This document shows, piece by piece, positions 25,724-33,665 of a stretch of DNA of 58,997 bases. The position numbers and the translations under genes were made by a program. The DNA comes from Anaerolineales bacterium (lineage in GTDB: Bacteria; Chloroflexota; Anaerolineae; Anaerolineales; Villigracilaceae), in assembly GCA_013140605.1 (NCBI GenBank), contig JABFSL010000115.1, positions 1 to 58,997 of the forward strand, written 5' to 3'. How positions within the stretch are numbered: the stretch's first letter is position 1; each line of letters opens with the position of its first letter. The notes under the pieces are model-generated. The model worked only from the letters and a program-made list of their open reading frames with translations. It was not told where the DNA came from and ran no database searches.

Positions 25724-25987
25724 GGGGTGACTACGAATTTCGCTTGTAGTTTATCCCAAAACAGGCTGCCTGTGCAATTATCACATTTGACCTCTTGCAA
25801 AAGTCTTTTTGCCACACACTTGCCCTTTGCATCGCGTCGCGAAGCGATACCGATGTGGCGGGCAGTGCCAGGGGAGGTTACAGAGAAAGCCCTGAGTTTT
25901 AAGTGCTTTTCCTCAAAAAGCTCTGTGCTCTCTGTGGCTAATGCTCTCACTTATACAAGAGGTTTATAGATGGAATCAGGCCGCAGT

Positions 25988-26383
25988 TTATTGAAGTTCC
26001 GTTTCACAGTTTGAAAAGCTATCGTTTCCAGCTCCGCCCAAACATACGTCTGTTTCGCTGTTGCCTTCGATAATATCGTCGCCATCCCCGCCTTCCATAC
26101 AATCATCGCCAGCGCCTCCGTCAATGGAGTCATTCCCGGAGCTGCCCAGGATCAAATCATTGCCATTCGTACCTGTGATCGTTCCCGTCCCTCTGACAAT
26201 ATTAGTCAAATACAATGCTGAACATGCGGGCGGCTTAATATCCTCCGCACTGACAGATATTGATTCAATCCCTATTTTTGTGGGGGCAATGTCGATCCCA
26301 GCCGCAAAGGCCGTGAACACACTGACAAGGATCAAGGCGATCAAGCCAAATACCATGATTTGAAAAATATTGCGTGGTCTCAT
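25988..26383 (-). CDS. Small exported RTX (calcium-binding nonapeptide repeat) protein
   Basis: A 131-residue protein with an N-terminal hydrophobic signal or anchor (residues about 8-28, ending AFAAG). A C-terminal half of RTX-type repeats follows: GTNGNDLILG, SSGNDSIDG, GAGDDCMEG, GDGDDIIEG, GAGNDSFS. Aspartates of the GGxGxDxxx units bind calcium in a beta-roll in characterised RTX proteins. Cysteines at the repeat edges could form a disulphide. It is the last gene of the riboswitch-led operon, 23 bp after the signal peptidase, with GAGGAA before ATG 26383. Likely a secreted or surface protein. Confidence 0.82.
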   Translation of the reverse strand: MRPRNIFQIMVFGLIALILVSVFTAFAAGIDIAPTKIGIESISVSAEDIKPPACSALYLTNIVRGTGTITGTNGNDLILGSSGNDSIDGGAGDDCMEGGDGDDIIEGNSETDVCLGGAGNDSFSNCETELQ

Positions 26384-26406
26384 CGTATTCCTCGGTGGGG
26401 TTAACT

Positions 26407-28122
26407 CTATTCTGAATCATCCGTCTCGATATTCGGGAGCGGTCCATCATACGAAATCGTGACTTTTTTCGGGATCAGGTTTGTTTGCAAAGGCTCGTTC
26501 TTTGTGGTCTGGACTATTGAGTTTTCCAAACTCTGATTGACCTCGCCCGGCAAGATATTAATTTGTGGCATCTCACTTCTTGCTTTCTGATTTGTTTGTC
26601 TGTTGTGGTTTTCACTGCTCACGTAGCGATAAGTCGTGCCATCGCTTTGCACAAAATAATAATGTAGAAAATCGCGTGTCATGTGTAGGATCATGGCGTT
26701 CTGACGCTCCGCCAACTTTGCGAGATCTTCAATGGCGGTCACTTCGATCACGGATGATATGTTCTCAAAGCCGCGGTCGTAAACATCCATGATAAGGGCG
26801 CCATATTTAATGCGGATCAGGGTTTCAGGATTGCGTTGAGCAACGTCAAAGACATACCAACCCAAAATCAGCAGGCCGATGAGCGACAGGATCAATCCCC
26901 CAATCCCCAGAATTCGGATGCCCAGAACGTTCAAGTCAAACCCCAAAAAGCTGAATGTGTTTTCCTGTGTGTTTGAATTGGCAAGTAAACCGCTTTTGGA
27001 TGACTGCAAAGGGTCGGTTCCGTCATTGCCATTGTTGGCCAGATAAAAATGTACTTTATCGAATTTGAATATAAGTTTTGAATCAAAAGAATCGTACAGA
27101 TCCTGTCCCTCGGTTTTTGCGGCAACCGCCAATTGAGATATGATCGTCAGGGTGTAGGTATTTGGTCGGAAGCCGGTTTCCTGTTCCACTGCGTTTACAA
27201 GCGCCTGTATCTGACACAAGTCAATGGGTGCGGTTGTCGAATAGGAATTTCCGCTGAAGGCCGTTGATGGTTTTAGCGGAATGGTACGCTGCCAGCCGCT
27301 TTGTTCATCGGTTATCAGTGCGTTTAGTTGTTGTGTGCCCGACACCGCTTGTAATGGTCCCGTTATATTATAGGAATAGCCAATGTTGATGGAGCAGGTC
27401 AGCTTTGGGAAGATCGGTTCGCCGGAATGTAATATTTCTGTATCATAAATTCCGGAGGGGCCGGTGGCGGAATAGTAGTAAACGCCTGTCTGATCATATT
27501 GAATATCGTCAGCGGTTCGTATCACCGGCCGGCTAAAGGAAAGAATGGACAAAGCTAAAAATGCCAGAGTTAGAAAGCCGACAGTGTAGAGCGCCATCTC
27601 AACCCAGCCTGTGGATCTTCCGGCTGGTTTGTTATTTCGTTTCCCGTGTTGATTTGGTTGTGCTTTTTTCCCTGCCATAAGTACACCTCCGAACATGCCT
27701 ATCGTGAGCGCCATGTTAATGGGCACGCGCAGCCATTCCATTGTTTTGCCCAGCTTGGGTATGTGTATCCAAAGTTTGCCAACGATCTCATTACCTGTGG
27801 GATGGTATGCGTCGATCCATGAGTTGTTGTCGCCTTTTAGAATAAAGTAGTCTTGTTTTGTTTCAATAATGCGGTGGATTACGTACGCCCCCATTTTCGC
27901 GTCACTGTAGGTGACAATATCTCCCACTTCATACTTTGACGCTGTTTGCACAATAACCAGGTCGCCCCGATGAAACCCCGGTTCCATGCTATTGCCATTT
28001 ATGATCACGTAGGATGCCCGCCCTCCGATCCGCGTTGGCGCAAAAACGATCCACATGGCTATCAGGCTGATAACCATTATGAAGTTGACGGCGAAAGCGG
28101 GGGCACTCCCGATTTTTTTCAT
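26407..28122 (-). CDS. S26B-type signal peptidase fused to a DUF5305 domain
   Basis: A 571-residue membrane protein. Residues 1-165 are a signal peptidase I of the SipW/archaeal/ER (S26B) type: catalytic Ser45 in NGNSMEPGF, His83 in GAYVIHRI in place of the usual lysine, and LKGDNNSWID. A TM near 130-150 closes the peptidase. After a basic linker comes a second membrane segment (about 175-200), then an extracytoplasmic DUF5305-like beta domain (SYNITGPLQAVSGTQQL region), and a TM near 400-425 with a cytoplasmic tail. SipW-type peptidases process fibre proteins such as TasA. Genes on both sides encode small exported proteins, its likely clients. Confidence 0.85.
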   Translation of the reverse strand: MKKIGSAPAFAVNFIMVISLIAMWIVFAPTRIGGRASYVIINGNSMEPGFHRGDLVIVQTASKYEVGDIVTYSDAKMGAYVIHRIIETKQDYFILKGDNNSWIDAYHPTGNEIVGKLWIHIPKLGKTMEWLRVPINMALTIGMFGGVLMAGKKAQPNQHGKRNNKPAGRSTGWVEMALYTVGFLTLAFLALSILSFSRPVIRTADDIQYDQTGVYYYSATGPSGIYDTEILHSGEPIFPKLTCSINIGYSYNITGPLQAVSGTQQLNALITDEQSGWQRTIPLKPSTAFSGNSYSTTAPIDLCQIQALVNAVEQETGFRPNTYTLTIISQLAVAAKTEGQDLYDSFDSKLIFKFDKVHFYLANNGNDGTDPLQSSKSGLLANSNTQENTFSFLGFDLNVLGIRILGIGGLILSLIGLLILGWYVFDVAQRNPETLIRIKYGALIMDVYDRGFENISSVIEVTAIEDLAKLAERQNAMILHMTRDFLHYYFVQSDGTTYRYVSSENHNRQTNQKARSEMPQINILPGEVNQSLENSIVQTTKNEPLQTNLIPKKVTISYDGPLPNIETDDSE

Positions 28123-28153
28123 GTGAGTAATAACAACTTGATTGGGTTTATTG

Positions 28154-28186
28154 AAGATAAGGCCTGGCGGGGCCAGGCCTTATCTT
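28154..28186 (-). terminator. Long perfect hairpin between the secreted-protein gene and the signal peptidase gene
   Basis: AAGATAAGGCCTGGC and GCCAGGCCTTATCTT pair over 15 bp with a 3-base loop. It sits 49 bp after the small secreted-protein stop. It probably attenuates read-through or protects the upstream mRNA, giving more client protein than peptidase. Its arms contain GGCCTGGC and GCCAGGCC, the 8-mers used in the riboswitch switch region. Confidence 0.7.
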
Positions 28187-28234
28187 TAGTATAAATCTTA
28201 TTACGATGTGTTTGCGTACAAATTGCTTGCAGGT

Positions 28235-28630
28235 TTACGGGTCAGCAACGCCGCTGGCAAGAACATTCAGCGCAGTCACATTGGCAAGAGGCAGCGCCCC
28301 ATATGTACAGGTGGCTGCAACTTGCGGAAGGGTGCCGTCAACCAAAGTGCATGTTGTCCATGACCCGGCTGTTACAGTTTGTACTTTTACAAGAACGGCC
28401 TTTTGACTGCCACTGGTCGGAGCGATGTCAAAAGTGATGGCATCAACGATCGTCGGATCGGTTGCATCCAGATCATATACGATATTGGTTACTGTGTAAC
28501 CACTGACTACGGAGGCAGCGTAACCAGCATTCGTATCTGGAACAGTATTCGCGGCGGCAAAGGCATAAGCGCTGCCTGCAACTACGATAATGGCCAGAAT
28601 TGCGAGTAGAAATTTGAAATTACGAAACAT
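28235..28630 (-). CDS. Small exported protein, probable client of the SipW-like signal peptidase
   Basis: A 131-residue protein with a signal peptide ending AFAAAN (about residues 1-28) and a short beta-rich mature domain (YTVTNIVYDLDATDP, ITFDIAP, AVLVKVQTV). A cysteine pair (WTTCTLV, AATCTYG) could be disulphide-bonded. The pattern resembles small TasA/CalY-like secreted subunits encoded beside SipW peptidases, but sequence similarity is too weak to name it. It is the first gene of the operon, preceded by AGGAG and, about 150 nt upstream, by a c-di-GMP-I riboswitch. Confidence 0.75.
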   Translation of the reverse strand: MFRNFKFLLAILAIIVVAGSAYAFAAANTVPDTNAGYAASVVSGYTVTNIVYDLDATDPTIVDAITFDIAPTSGSQKAVLVKVQTVTAGSWTTCTLVDGTLPQVAATCTYGALPLANVTALNVLASGVADP

Positions 28631-28718
28631 GGCTTTTCTCCTTTTTTTGCAAATCCGATTCTGGTCGGGTCTGCGTTAGTGAAACAAAACGTTTCGAAGA
28701 TGGATCAGCCACCCGAAT

Positions 28719-28748
28719 AAAAAAGCCTGACTTTTTAATAAGCCAGGC
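28719..28748 (-). terminator. Intrinsic terminator of the c-di-GMP riboswitch
   Basis: GCCTGGCTT and AAGTCAGGC form a 9-bp stem (one G-U) with a 6-base loop, followed at once by TTTTTT. It lies between the aptamer and the first coding gene. Its 5' arm GGCCTGGC (28749-28742) is fully complementary to GCCAGGCC in the aptamer (28792-28785), so an alternative antiterminator can form. Confidence 0.88.
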
Positions 28749-28776
28749 CAAATAATCACTAGAAAATAGATCGTGA

Positions 28777-28862
28777 TCTTCGGCGGCCTGGCGGTCGTGG
28801 TCATTGGAATGACGTTAGACCCATGGCTTTGCGTCGCCGGCTTTCGCCGGGTTTGCCTTTAT
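28777..28862 (-). promoter_or_regulatory. Cyclic-di-GMP-I (GEMM) riboswitch aptamer
   Basis: On the minus strand the conserved GEMM core reads GGCAAACC, a stem capped by a GAAA tetraloop, then GACGCAAAGCC, then GGTCTAA, a second arm (CGTCATTCCAATGACC), and the tetraloop-receptor-like GCCAGGCCGCCGA. All conserved blocks of the class are in order and spacing. Downstream are an intrinsic terminator and an antiterminator-capable segment, then the secreted-protein/signal-peptidase operon. The topology suggests that c-di-GMP binding frees the terminator (OFF); this is inference. Confidence 0.9.
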
Positions 28863-28882
28863 CGGATGTTGTTTATGTTTGC

Positions 28883-28888
28883 AGTATA
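28883..28888 (-). promoter_or_regulatory. Probable -10 box for the riboswitch transcript
   Basis: TATACT on the minus strand, about 20 bases before the aptamer, so the transcript would start just ahead of it. The -35 region is weak (TTCGTT at about 16 bp). Confidence 0.5.
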
Positions 28889-28976
28889 ACACCCGGTGCC
28901 TTGCAACGAACTTTCAGTTTGCTTTTTGCGATTACAAAGTTGAAAACTTCGTAATCGCTGCTAATGCCTTTTCCAA

Positions 28977-29621
28977 TTATGAACCAGCGGATGTATCACC
29001 CATAATCAGTTCATCATACTTCCTGCGGATTTCACGAACATCATTCCACATCATAGACTTGGGAGAGCCGGGCTCGCGTGATGGATTTCTCAACAAGTAG
29101 GAGGGGTGAAAGATCGGCATGAACCAATATCCATTGTTCAGTATCCATTGTCCGCGCAGTGTGGTAATGCCCGTTTTGTTGAGGATGGATTGACAGGCTA
29201 CGTTTCCTGTTAACAAAATCACGTGAGGGTTTATCACGCGGATGATCTCAAATACAAATGGGCGGTAATACTCGATCTCCTGATCGTTGGGCTTTCGAAA
29301 TGATTTACCGTCATCTCCTGGCGGCATACGGAATACCGAGTTGGTGATATACACATCCTTTTCAGGATCGAAGTTTCCCGCCCGCAAAATTTTATCCAGC
29401 AATTGTCCTGCCGGCCCCACAAACGGTTTGCCTTGAATATTTTCCTGCGGCCCCGGAGCCTCGCCAACAATTAGTAATTTTGCTTTTGGATTCCCGCGGC
29501 TGATGACAATGTTCATGCCTGTATTCGCAAGCGGGTCATTTTTCATGCCCCTGATCGCATCGAGAACATCATCGAGAGAGGAGAATTGTTTTGATGAATT
29601 AAACAAATCTGATTGAAACAT
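28977..29621 (-). CDS. Uracil-DNA glycosylase, family 4-like, lacking the Fe-S cysteines
   Basis: A 214-residue glycosylase. Motif 1 is GEAPGPQENIQGKPFVG from residue 53, and motif 2 is HPSYLLRNP near residue 173; both match the family 4 UDG pattern. The four cysteines that hold the [4Fe-4S] cluster in characterised family 4 enzymes are absent: the N-terminal site reads NTGMNIVISRG, and the central sites read SVFRMPPG and EYYRPF. The protein has a single cysteine (NVACQS). It should remove uracil from DNA, but cluster loss may change stability or specificity. It is a single gene with TAAGGA before ATG 29621. Confidence 0.85.
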   Translation of the reverse strand: MFQSDLFNSSKQFSSLDDVLDAIRGMKNDPLANTGMNIVISRGNPKAKLLIVGEAPGPQENIQGKPFVGPAGQLLDKILRAGNFDPEKDVYITNSVFRMPPGDDGKSFRKPNDQEIEYYRPFVFEIIRVINPHVILLTGNVACQSILNKTGITTLRGQWILNNGYWFMPIFHPSYLLRNPSREPGSPKSMMWNDVREIRRKYDELIMGDTSAGS

Positions 29622-29718
29622 GATCGGTGTCCTTACAACAAAAATATCCTGCCATTAATTTTGGATGATATTGTAATGTCTTTATCAAATACGGTGATTA
29701 TATATCCATTCATAATCA

Positions 29719-30011
29719 CTTGAGTTTAGAGTTCAAAAAACCTTTGCCGCGAATTTCGCCAATTCACGCGGATTATCAGAAAAAATCAGTGAAAATCTGT
29801 AACTACTCAGCCGCCAGCCACATCTTCGATCATGTCGCTGCGAGGCGTTCTTGTTCTTAGCCGAAGCAGTCTGCTTGCCACATGAGATTGCTTCGGCGGG
29901 AAGAGCAAGAGCCCTTCTCGCAACGACATGGCTAAGTAGTTACGAAAATCCGCGTAATTCGCGGCAATAACAGCCTGTGCTGGCGGCTAAAAAACCAACT
30001 CTAAACTCAAG
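29719..30011. repeat. 293-bp nested composite palindrome
   Basis: It fills most of the 473-bp gap 29622-30094. The outermost arms cttgagtttagagtt (29719) and aactctaaactcaag (ending 30011) are exact complements. Inside lie ccgcgaattt.../...aattcgcgg arms, then gtaactactcagcc and ggctaagtagttac, and at the core the gtcgctgcgag / ctcgcaacgac palindrome of the epimerase-insert family (about 29833-29932). It looks like palindromes inserted into palindromes. Apart from the GH4 promoter region, I see nothing else in the gap. Confidence 0.85.
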
Positions 30012-30094
30012 CAATCAGCGTTTATAGTTTAATAGGATAACAATCGCTGCATGGTCTGTTATCCATCGTCAATGGTCTTTATAATGGAGACATT

Positions 30095-31393
30095 ATGAAA
30101 ATCACAGTCATTGGCGGCGGCTCCACCTATACACCTGAATTGGTAAATGGCTTTCTGGCAAGGGTATCAACTTTGCCCATCACAGAACTCTGGTTGATGG
30201 ACATTGACAGGAAACGGCTTGATATTGTCGGCGGGTTTGCCCAGCGCATGGTCAAGGCGAAAGGCGACCCGTTCAAAGTGGTGCTGAGCATGAATCAGCG
30301 TGAGGCGATTGCGGGCGCTTCCTATGTGACCACGCAGCTGCGTGTTGGCATGATGCCCGCCCGTCGCGGAGATGAATACCTTGGTTTGCGGCATGGACTC
30401 ATTGGTCAGGAAACAACCGGCGTTGGAGGCATGGCGAAAACCTTGCGCACGATCCCTGTCATTTTGAGTATCGCGAAGGATATTCGTGAAGCTGCGCCCA
30501 ATGCGTTGCTGGCAAACTTTACCAATCCTGCGGGTCTTGTCACTGAGGCTCTCAATCGTTATGCGCCTGATATCCCTGCGGTGGGGGTGTGTAATGTAGG
30601 CATCACAGCCAAAATGAAAATCATCGAAGGGCTTGAAAAAATTACAGGCGCGAAGATCGAATCGGATCGGGCCGAGTTGAAAACACTTGGATTGAACCAT
30701 CTCACCTGGCATTATGGTTTTACCGTGGATGGCGAAGAGATGTGGCCGTATATCTTCCCGGCTTATGTGGCTGAGATCATGAAGGAGAAAGAACCTGAAT
30801 GGGATATTCGCACGCTTGAAACGTTGGGCATGATCCCCAATTATTATCTGCAATATTTTTATTACACCGATAAAAAATTTGCGGAACAAAAAAAGTGGCC
30901 GCCATCCCGCGCGGAGGCAGTGATGGAAATTGAAAAGGATCTTCTGCGTGAATATGCCGACCCCGCTCTCGCCGAACCGCCAGCGGATTTAATGAAGCGC
31001 GGCGGCGCGTATTATTCCACACTGGCGACCCAGCTTATCAACTCGCATCATAACGATCTGGGACAGGTACATGTTGTCAACGTCCGCAATAATGGAGCCG
31101 TGAAGGATTGGCCTGCGGATTGGGTGTTGGAATTGCCCGCCAAAGTGGATGGAAAAGGGATTCATCCGCTTCCTGCCGACCCGTTGCCTGATTCGTGCTT
31201 CGGGCTGATTTCTCAGGTGAAGAGGTACGAACTACTGACCGTCGAAGCGGCGGTGCATGGCGATAGGAATGCCATGACTCAGGCGCTGCTAACCAATCCG
31301 CTGGGACCGAGCGCCGACAAGGTACAGGAAGTGATGGATGATATGTTGGAAACCAACAAGCAATGGCTTCCGCAATTTTTCAGTGAGGCGTAG
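30095..31393 (+). CDS. Glycoside hydrolase family 4 (6-phospho-beta-glucosidase-like)
   Basis: A 432-residue NAD- and metal-dependent GH4 enzyme. The dinucleotide fold starts IGGGSTYTPELVNGF at residue 5, and the signatures NFTNPAG, GVCNVG (metal-binding Cys) and LGLNHLTW (metal-binding His) follow in order. The TPEL form and QETTGVGG favour the 6-phospho-beta-glucosidase branch over alpha-galactosidases. Family enzymes cleave glycosides through 3-keto intermediates. A sugar kinase gene follows with no gap, and no PTS genes are present, so phosphorylation by that kinase may supply the substrate or process the product. GGAG precedes ATG 30095. Confidence 0.9.
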   Translation: MKITVIGGGSTYTPELVNGFLARVSTLPITELWLMDIDRKRLDIVGGFAQRMVKAKGDPFKVVLSMNQREAIAGASYVTTQLRVGMMPARRGDEYLGLRHGLIGQETTGVGGMAKTLRTIPVILSIAKDIREAAPNALLANFTNPAGLVTEALNRYAPDIPAVGVCNVGITAKMKIIEGLEKITGAKIESDRAELKTLGLNHLTWHYGFTVDGEEMWPYIFPAYVAEIMKEKEPEWDIRTLETLGMIPNYYLQYFYYTDKKFAEQKKWPPSRAEAVMEIEKDLLREYADPALAEPPADLMKRGGAYYSTLATQLINSHHNDLGQVHVVNVRNNGAVKDWPADWVLELPAKVDGKGIHPLPADPLPDSCFGLISQVKRYELLTVEAAVHGDRNAMTQALLTNPLGPSADKVQEVMDDMLETNKQWLPQFFSEA

Positions 31394-32365
31394 ATGCGTT
31401 ACTTTCTCGGAGTTGATGTAGGTTCATCTAAAACCCATGCAATCATTGCGGATGAAACAGGCACGTGTGTTGGGTTCGGCAAAGCCTGGGGCGGCAATCA
31501 TCAAGTTGTTGGTTATGATGGCTTGGAAAATGTCTTGAAGGAGTCGGTTGAGTCTGCAAGGGAAATGGCAGGCGTGGATTCTGCCCATATCGCTGGAGCA
31601 GGCTTCGGCGTAGCGGGATACGATTTTCCTTCCGATGGAGAATCACATTTGCAGGCGATCTCAACCCTGCGATTATCCTGCCCTGTGGAAGTTGTCAACG
31701 ATGGTGTCAATGGTTTGCTTGCGGGCGCAACACGTGGAATTGGCGTGAATGTTACATCAGGCTCATCCAACAATTGCAGAGGCCGAAATAAAAACGGAAA
31801 GGAAGGGCGCATTGTTGGCAACGGAGCAGCGTTCGGCGAATATGGCGGCGCGACCGAGATCGTCCAACGCGGATTGCAAATGGTCAACTACGCGTGGATC
31901 AAACGCATCCCGCCGACAGCATTGACGAAAATTTTTATCGAAGCTGTGGGCGCAAAAGATGAAATGGATTTGATGGATGGATTATCCAACGGGCAATATC
32001 ATTTGTTTCCATTTCTCACGCTCGAAGTTGTAAAAGCCGCGAACGAAGGCGATAACGCCGCGCGCGAAATTTTGCGTTGGTCAGGTGAAGAACTTGGCTG
32101 GCTGGCTGTTTCGGTGGCGCGTCAGATCGAAATGGAAAACGATGAAGTTGAAATTATTCAATCGGGCAGTGTCTTTGAGGCTGGTGAAGTCATTACGAAT
32201 CCGATGCGCGAGATTGTGATGAAACATTTGCCCAAAGCAAAATTGATTCGGCTCGATGGTCCGCCTGTTGCGGGCGCGGTCATTCTCGGCATGGAGCAGA
32301 TCGGCTTTGACGGGTATTCAGTTCGCGAAAGGCTGATCCAAACCGCGAAGGAAATTGTGAAATGA
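31394..32365 (+). CDS. BadF/BadG-family ATPase, N-acetylglucosamine kinase-like
   Basis: A 323-residue ASKHA-fold kinase. The phosphate-1 loop is LGVDVGSSKTHAIIAD at residues 5-20, phosphate-2 is in VNVTSGSSNNCRG, and the adenosine motif is IIQSGSVFEAG. The pattern matches the BcrAD/BadFG group that includes eukaryote-type GlcNAc kinases. Its ATG directly follows the GH4 stop, indicating translational coupling; it probably phosphorylates a sugar or amino sugar released by, or feeding, that enzyme. The natural substrate is not readable. Confidence 0.85.
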   Translation: MRYFLGVDVGSSKTHAIIADETGTCVGFGKAWGGNHQVVGYDGLENVLKESVESAREMAGVDSAHIAGAGFGVAGYDFPSDGESHLQAISTLRLSCPVEVVNDGVNGLLAGATRGIGVNVTSGSSNNCRGRNKNGKEGRIVGNGAAFGEYGGATEIVQRGLQMVNYAWIKRIPPTALTKIFIEAVGAKDEMDLMDGLSNGQYHLFPFLTLEVVKAANEGDNAAREILRWSGEELGWLAVSVARQIEMENDEVEIIQSGSVFEAGEVITNPMREIVMKHLPKAKLIRLDGPPVAGAVILGMEQIGFDGYSVRERLIQTAKEIVK

Positions 32366-32702
32366 AACAGGGCAGGTCAACATACTTGAATATACTGCAA
32401 TCGTTGCCATCAATTCTTTTTACAGATCAGAACTTCCAAAAACAACATTAAAGTGGAGTATACTAATTTTAGTAAGCTACACCGCTTACGGTTGGAAGAA
32501 TCATTTCTGCCAGGTGCGTTACGAAACCCTTGTATAGTAACATTCCGCGGCCTCCCTGTAATTTCACTCGCAAGCGCGAGATGACCCCTCCCATACCCCA
32601 ATCACATTATCTATATTGGCCGTAACGTTGCTGCTTAAGGATCTCAAACCTTGAGCTAAATGTATTTGGCAATATGAAAGAAAAGAATCGAAGGGATGAC
32701 CC
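32366..32702. other. 337-bp intergenic region
   Basis: No gene is supported. It holds a short inverted repeat (ggatctcaaaccttgagct near 32640), a small hairpin, cactcgcaagcgcgag, near 32565, and AAGGGA before the UspA start. A promoter for the UspA/glucan-synthase pair is expected here; AT-rich tracts such as ttgtatagtaac near 32531 are candidates, but none is convincing. Confidence 0.5.
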
Positions 32703-33662
32703 ATGTTCGATACTATTCTCGTCCCATTGGACGGCTCACAACTGGCTGATTGCGTTTTGCCGCATGTCGCTGCCATTGCCCGCCCGTTTGACGCGGAGAT
32801 CACACTGCTTCGCATGTTGGAAAAAAATCAGGCAGGTACATCTGCGCAATTGTTTGATCTGGTTAACTGGCAGATCAATAAAACAAGGTCGGCTCTTTAT
32901 CTGGACAAGATACATGCCCGTTTCCAAAAATTAAATATTCGAACACGGACGGCAGTACAGGAAGGCCTGGTGGCTGACGGAATCACGGAATACGCCCAAA
33001 ATCAGGGAATGAAATTGATCGTGTTGAGCAGTCATGGACGGAACGGCTTGACGCAATGGGGCATCAGCAGTGTTACGCAAAAGATCATCCTGAGCGCACA
33101 AACTTCCCTGCTCATTATCCGCGCGCATCAATACGGAGCGTTATTGGAAGCCCCATTTTACCGTCACATCCTTGTGCCGTTGGATGGTTCACAACGGGCG
33201 GAAAATGTTTTGCCAATCGTCACACAATTGGCTCATTTCCATAAGTCTCAAGTCCATCTTGTGCAGGTGGTGCAGACCCCGGAAATGGCGCGCCAAATGC
33301 CGCCGGCGCGTGAAGATGTTGATCTCTCCAACCGCATTGTTGCGCGAAATCAAGAGGAAGCGGAACGTTATCTTGAACAGTTGAAATCACGTTCGTATCT
33401 GGAAGGTCTTGCCATAAAAACTCATCTCCTTACCAGTGAGAATGCGGCGGTTGCGTTACATCAACTCGTAGACCAGGAAAACATCGAAATGGTCGCGTTA
33501 AGTGCGCATGGGTATTCGGGGAATCATCAATGGCCGTATGGCAGCATGGTTAACAACTTCATCCTGTATGGCAGGGTTCCGCTTTTGATCGTGCAGGATC
33601 TGCCCGCCAAACAGGAATCACCACCTGTTGACACGCAATCAAGCGAACGCGCAGAACGATAA
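32703..33662 (+). CDS. Tandem universal stress protein (UspA)
   Basis: A 319-residue protein of two Usp domains. Domain 1 (about 1-145) starts ILVPLDGSQLADCVLPH and ends SLLIIRAHQ; domain 2 (about 155-300) starts HILVPLDGSQRAENVLP and ends VPLLIVQDLP. The ATP-binding loop is GRNGLTQWGISS in domain 1 and GYSGNHQWPYGS in domain 2, the latter closer to the nucleotide-binding consensus. Usp proteins modulate stress tolerance, often through ATP binding. It precedes the glucan synthase by three bases, so both are probably expressed together under osmotic or general stress. Confidence 0.92.
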   Translation: MFDTILVPLDGSQLADCVLPHVAAIARPFDAEITLLRMLEKNQAGTSAQLFDLVNWQINKTRSALYLDKIHARFQKLNIRTRTAVQEGLVADGITEYAQNQGMKLIVLSSHGRNGLTQWGISSVTQKIILSAQTSLLIIRAHQYGALLEAPFYRHILVPLDGSQRAENVLPIVTQLAHFHKSQVHLVQVVQTPEMARQMPPAREDVDLSNRIVARNQEEAERYLEQLKSRSYLEGLAIKTHLLTSENAAVALHQLVDQENIEMVALSAHGYSGNHQWPYGSMVNNFILYGRVPLLIVQDLPAKQESPPVDTQSSERAER

Positions 33663-33665
33663 CCC

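Noticed and set aside
25720-25950. 76-codon minus-strand frame upstream of the BTAD regulator
   Set aside because: No motif, no ribosome site, and it includes repeat-like gtggcgggcagtgccagggg sequence; treated as non-coding.
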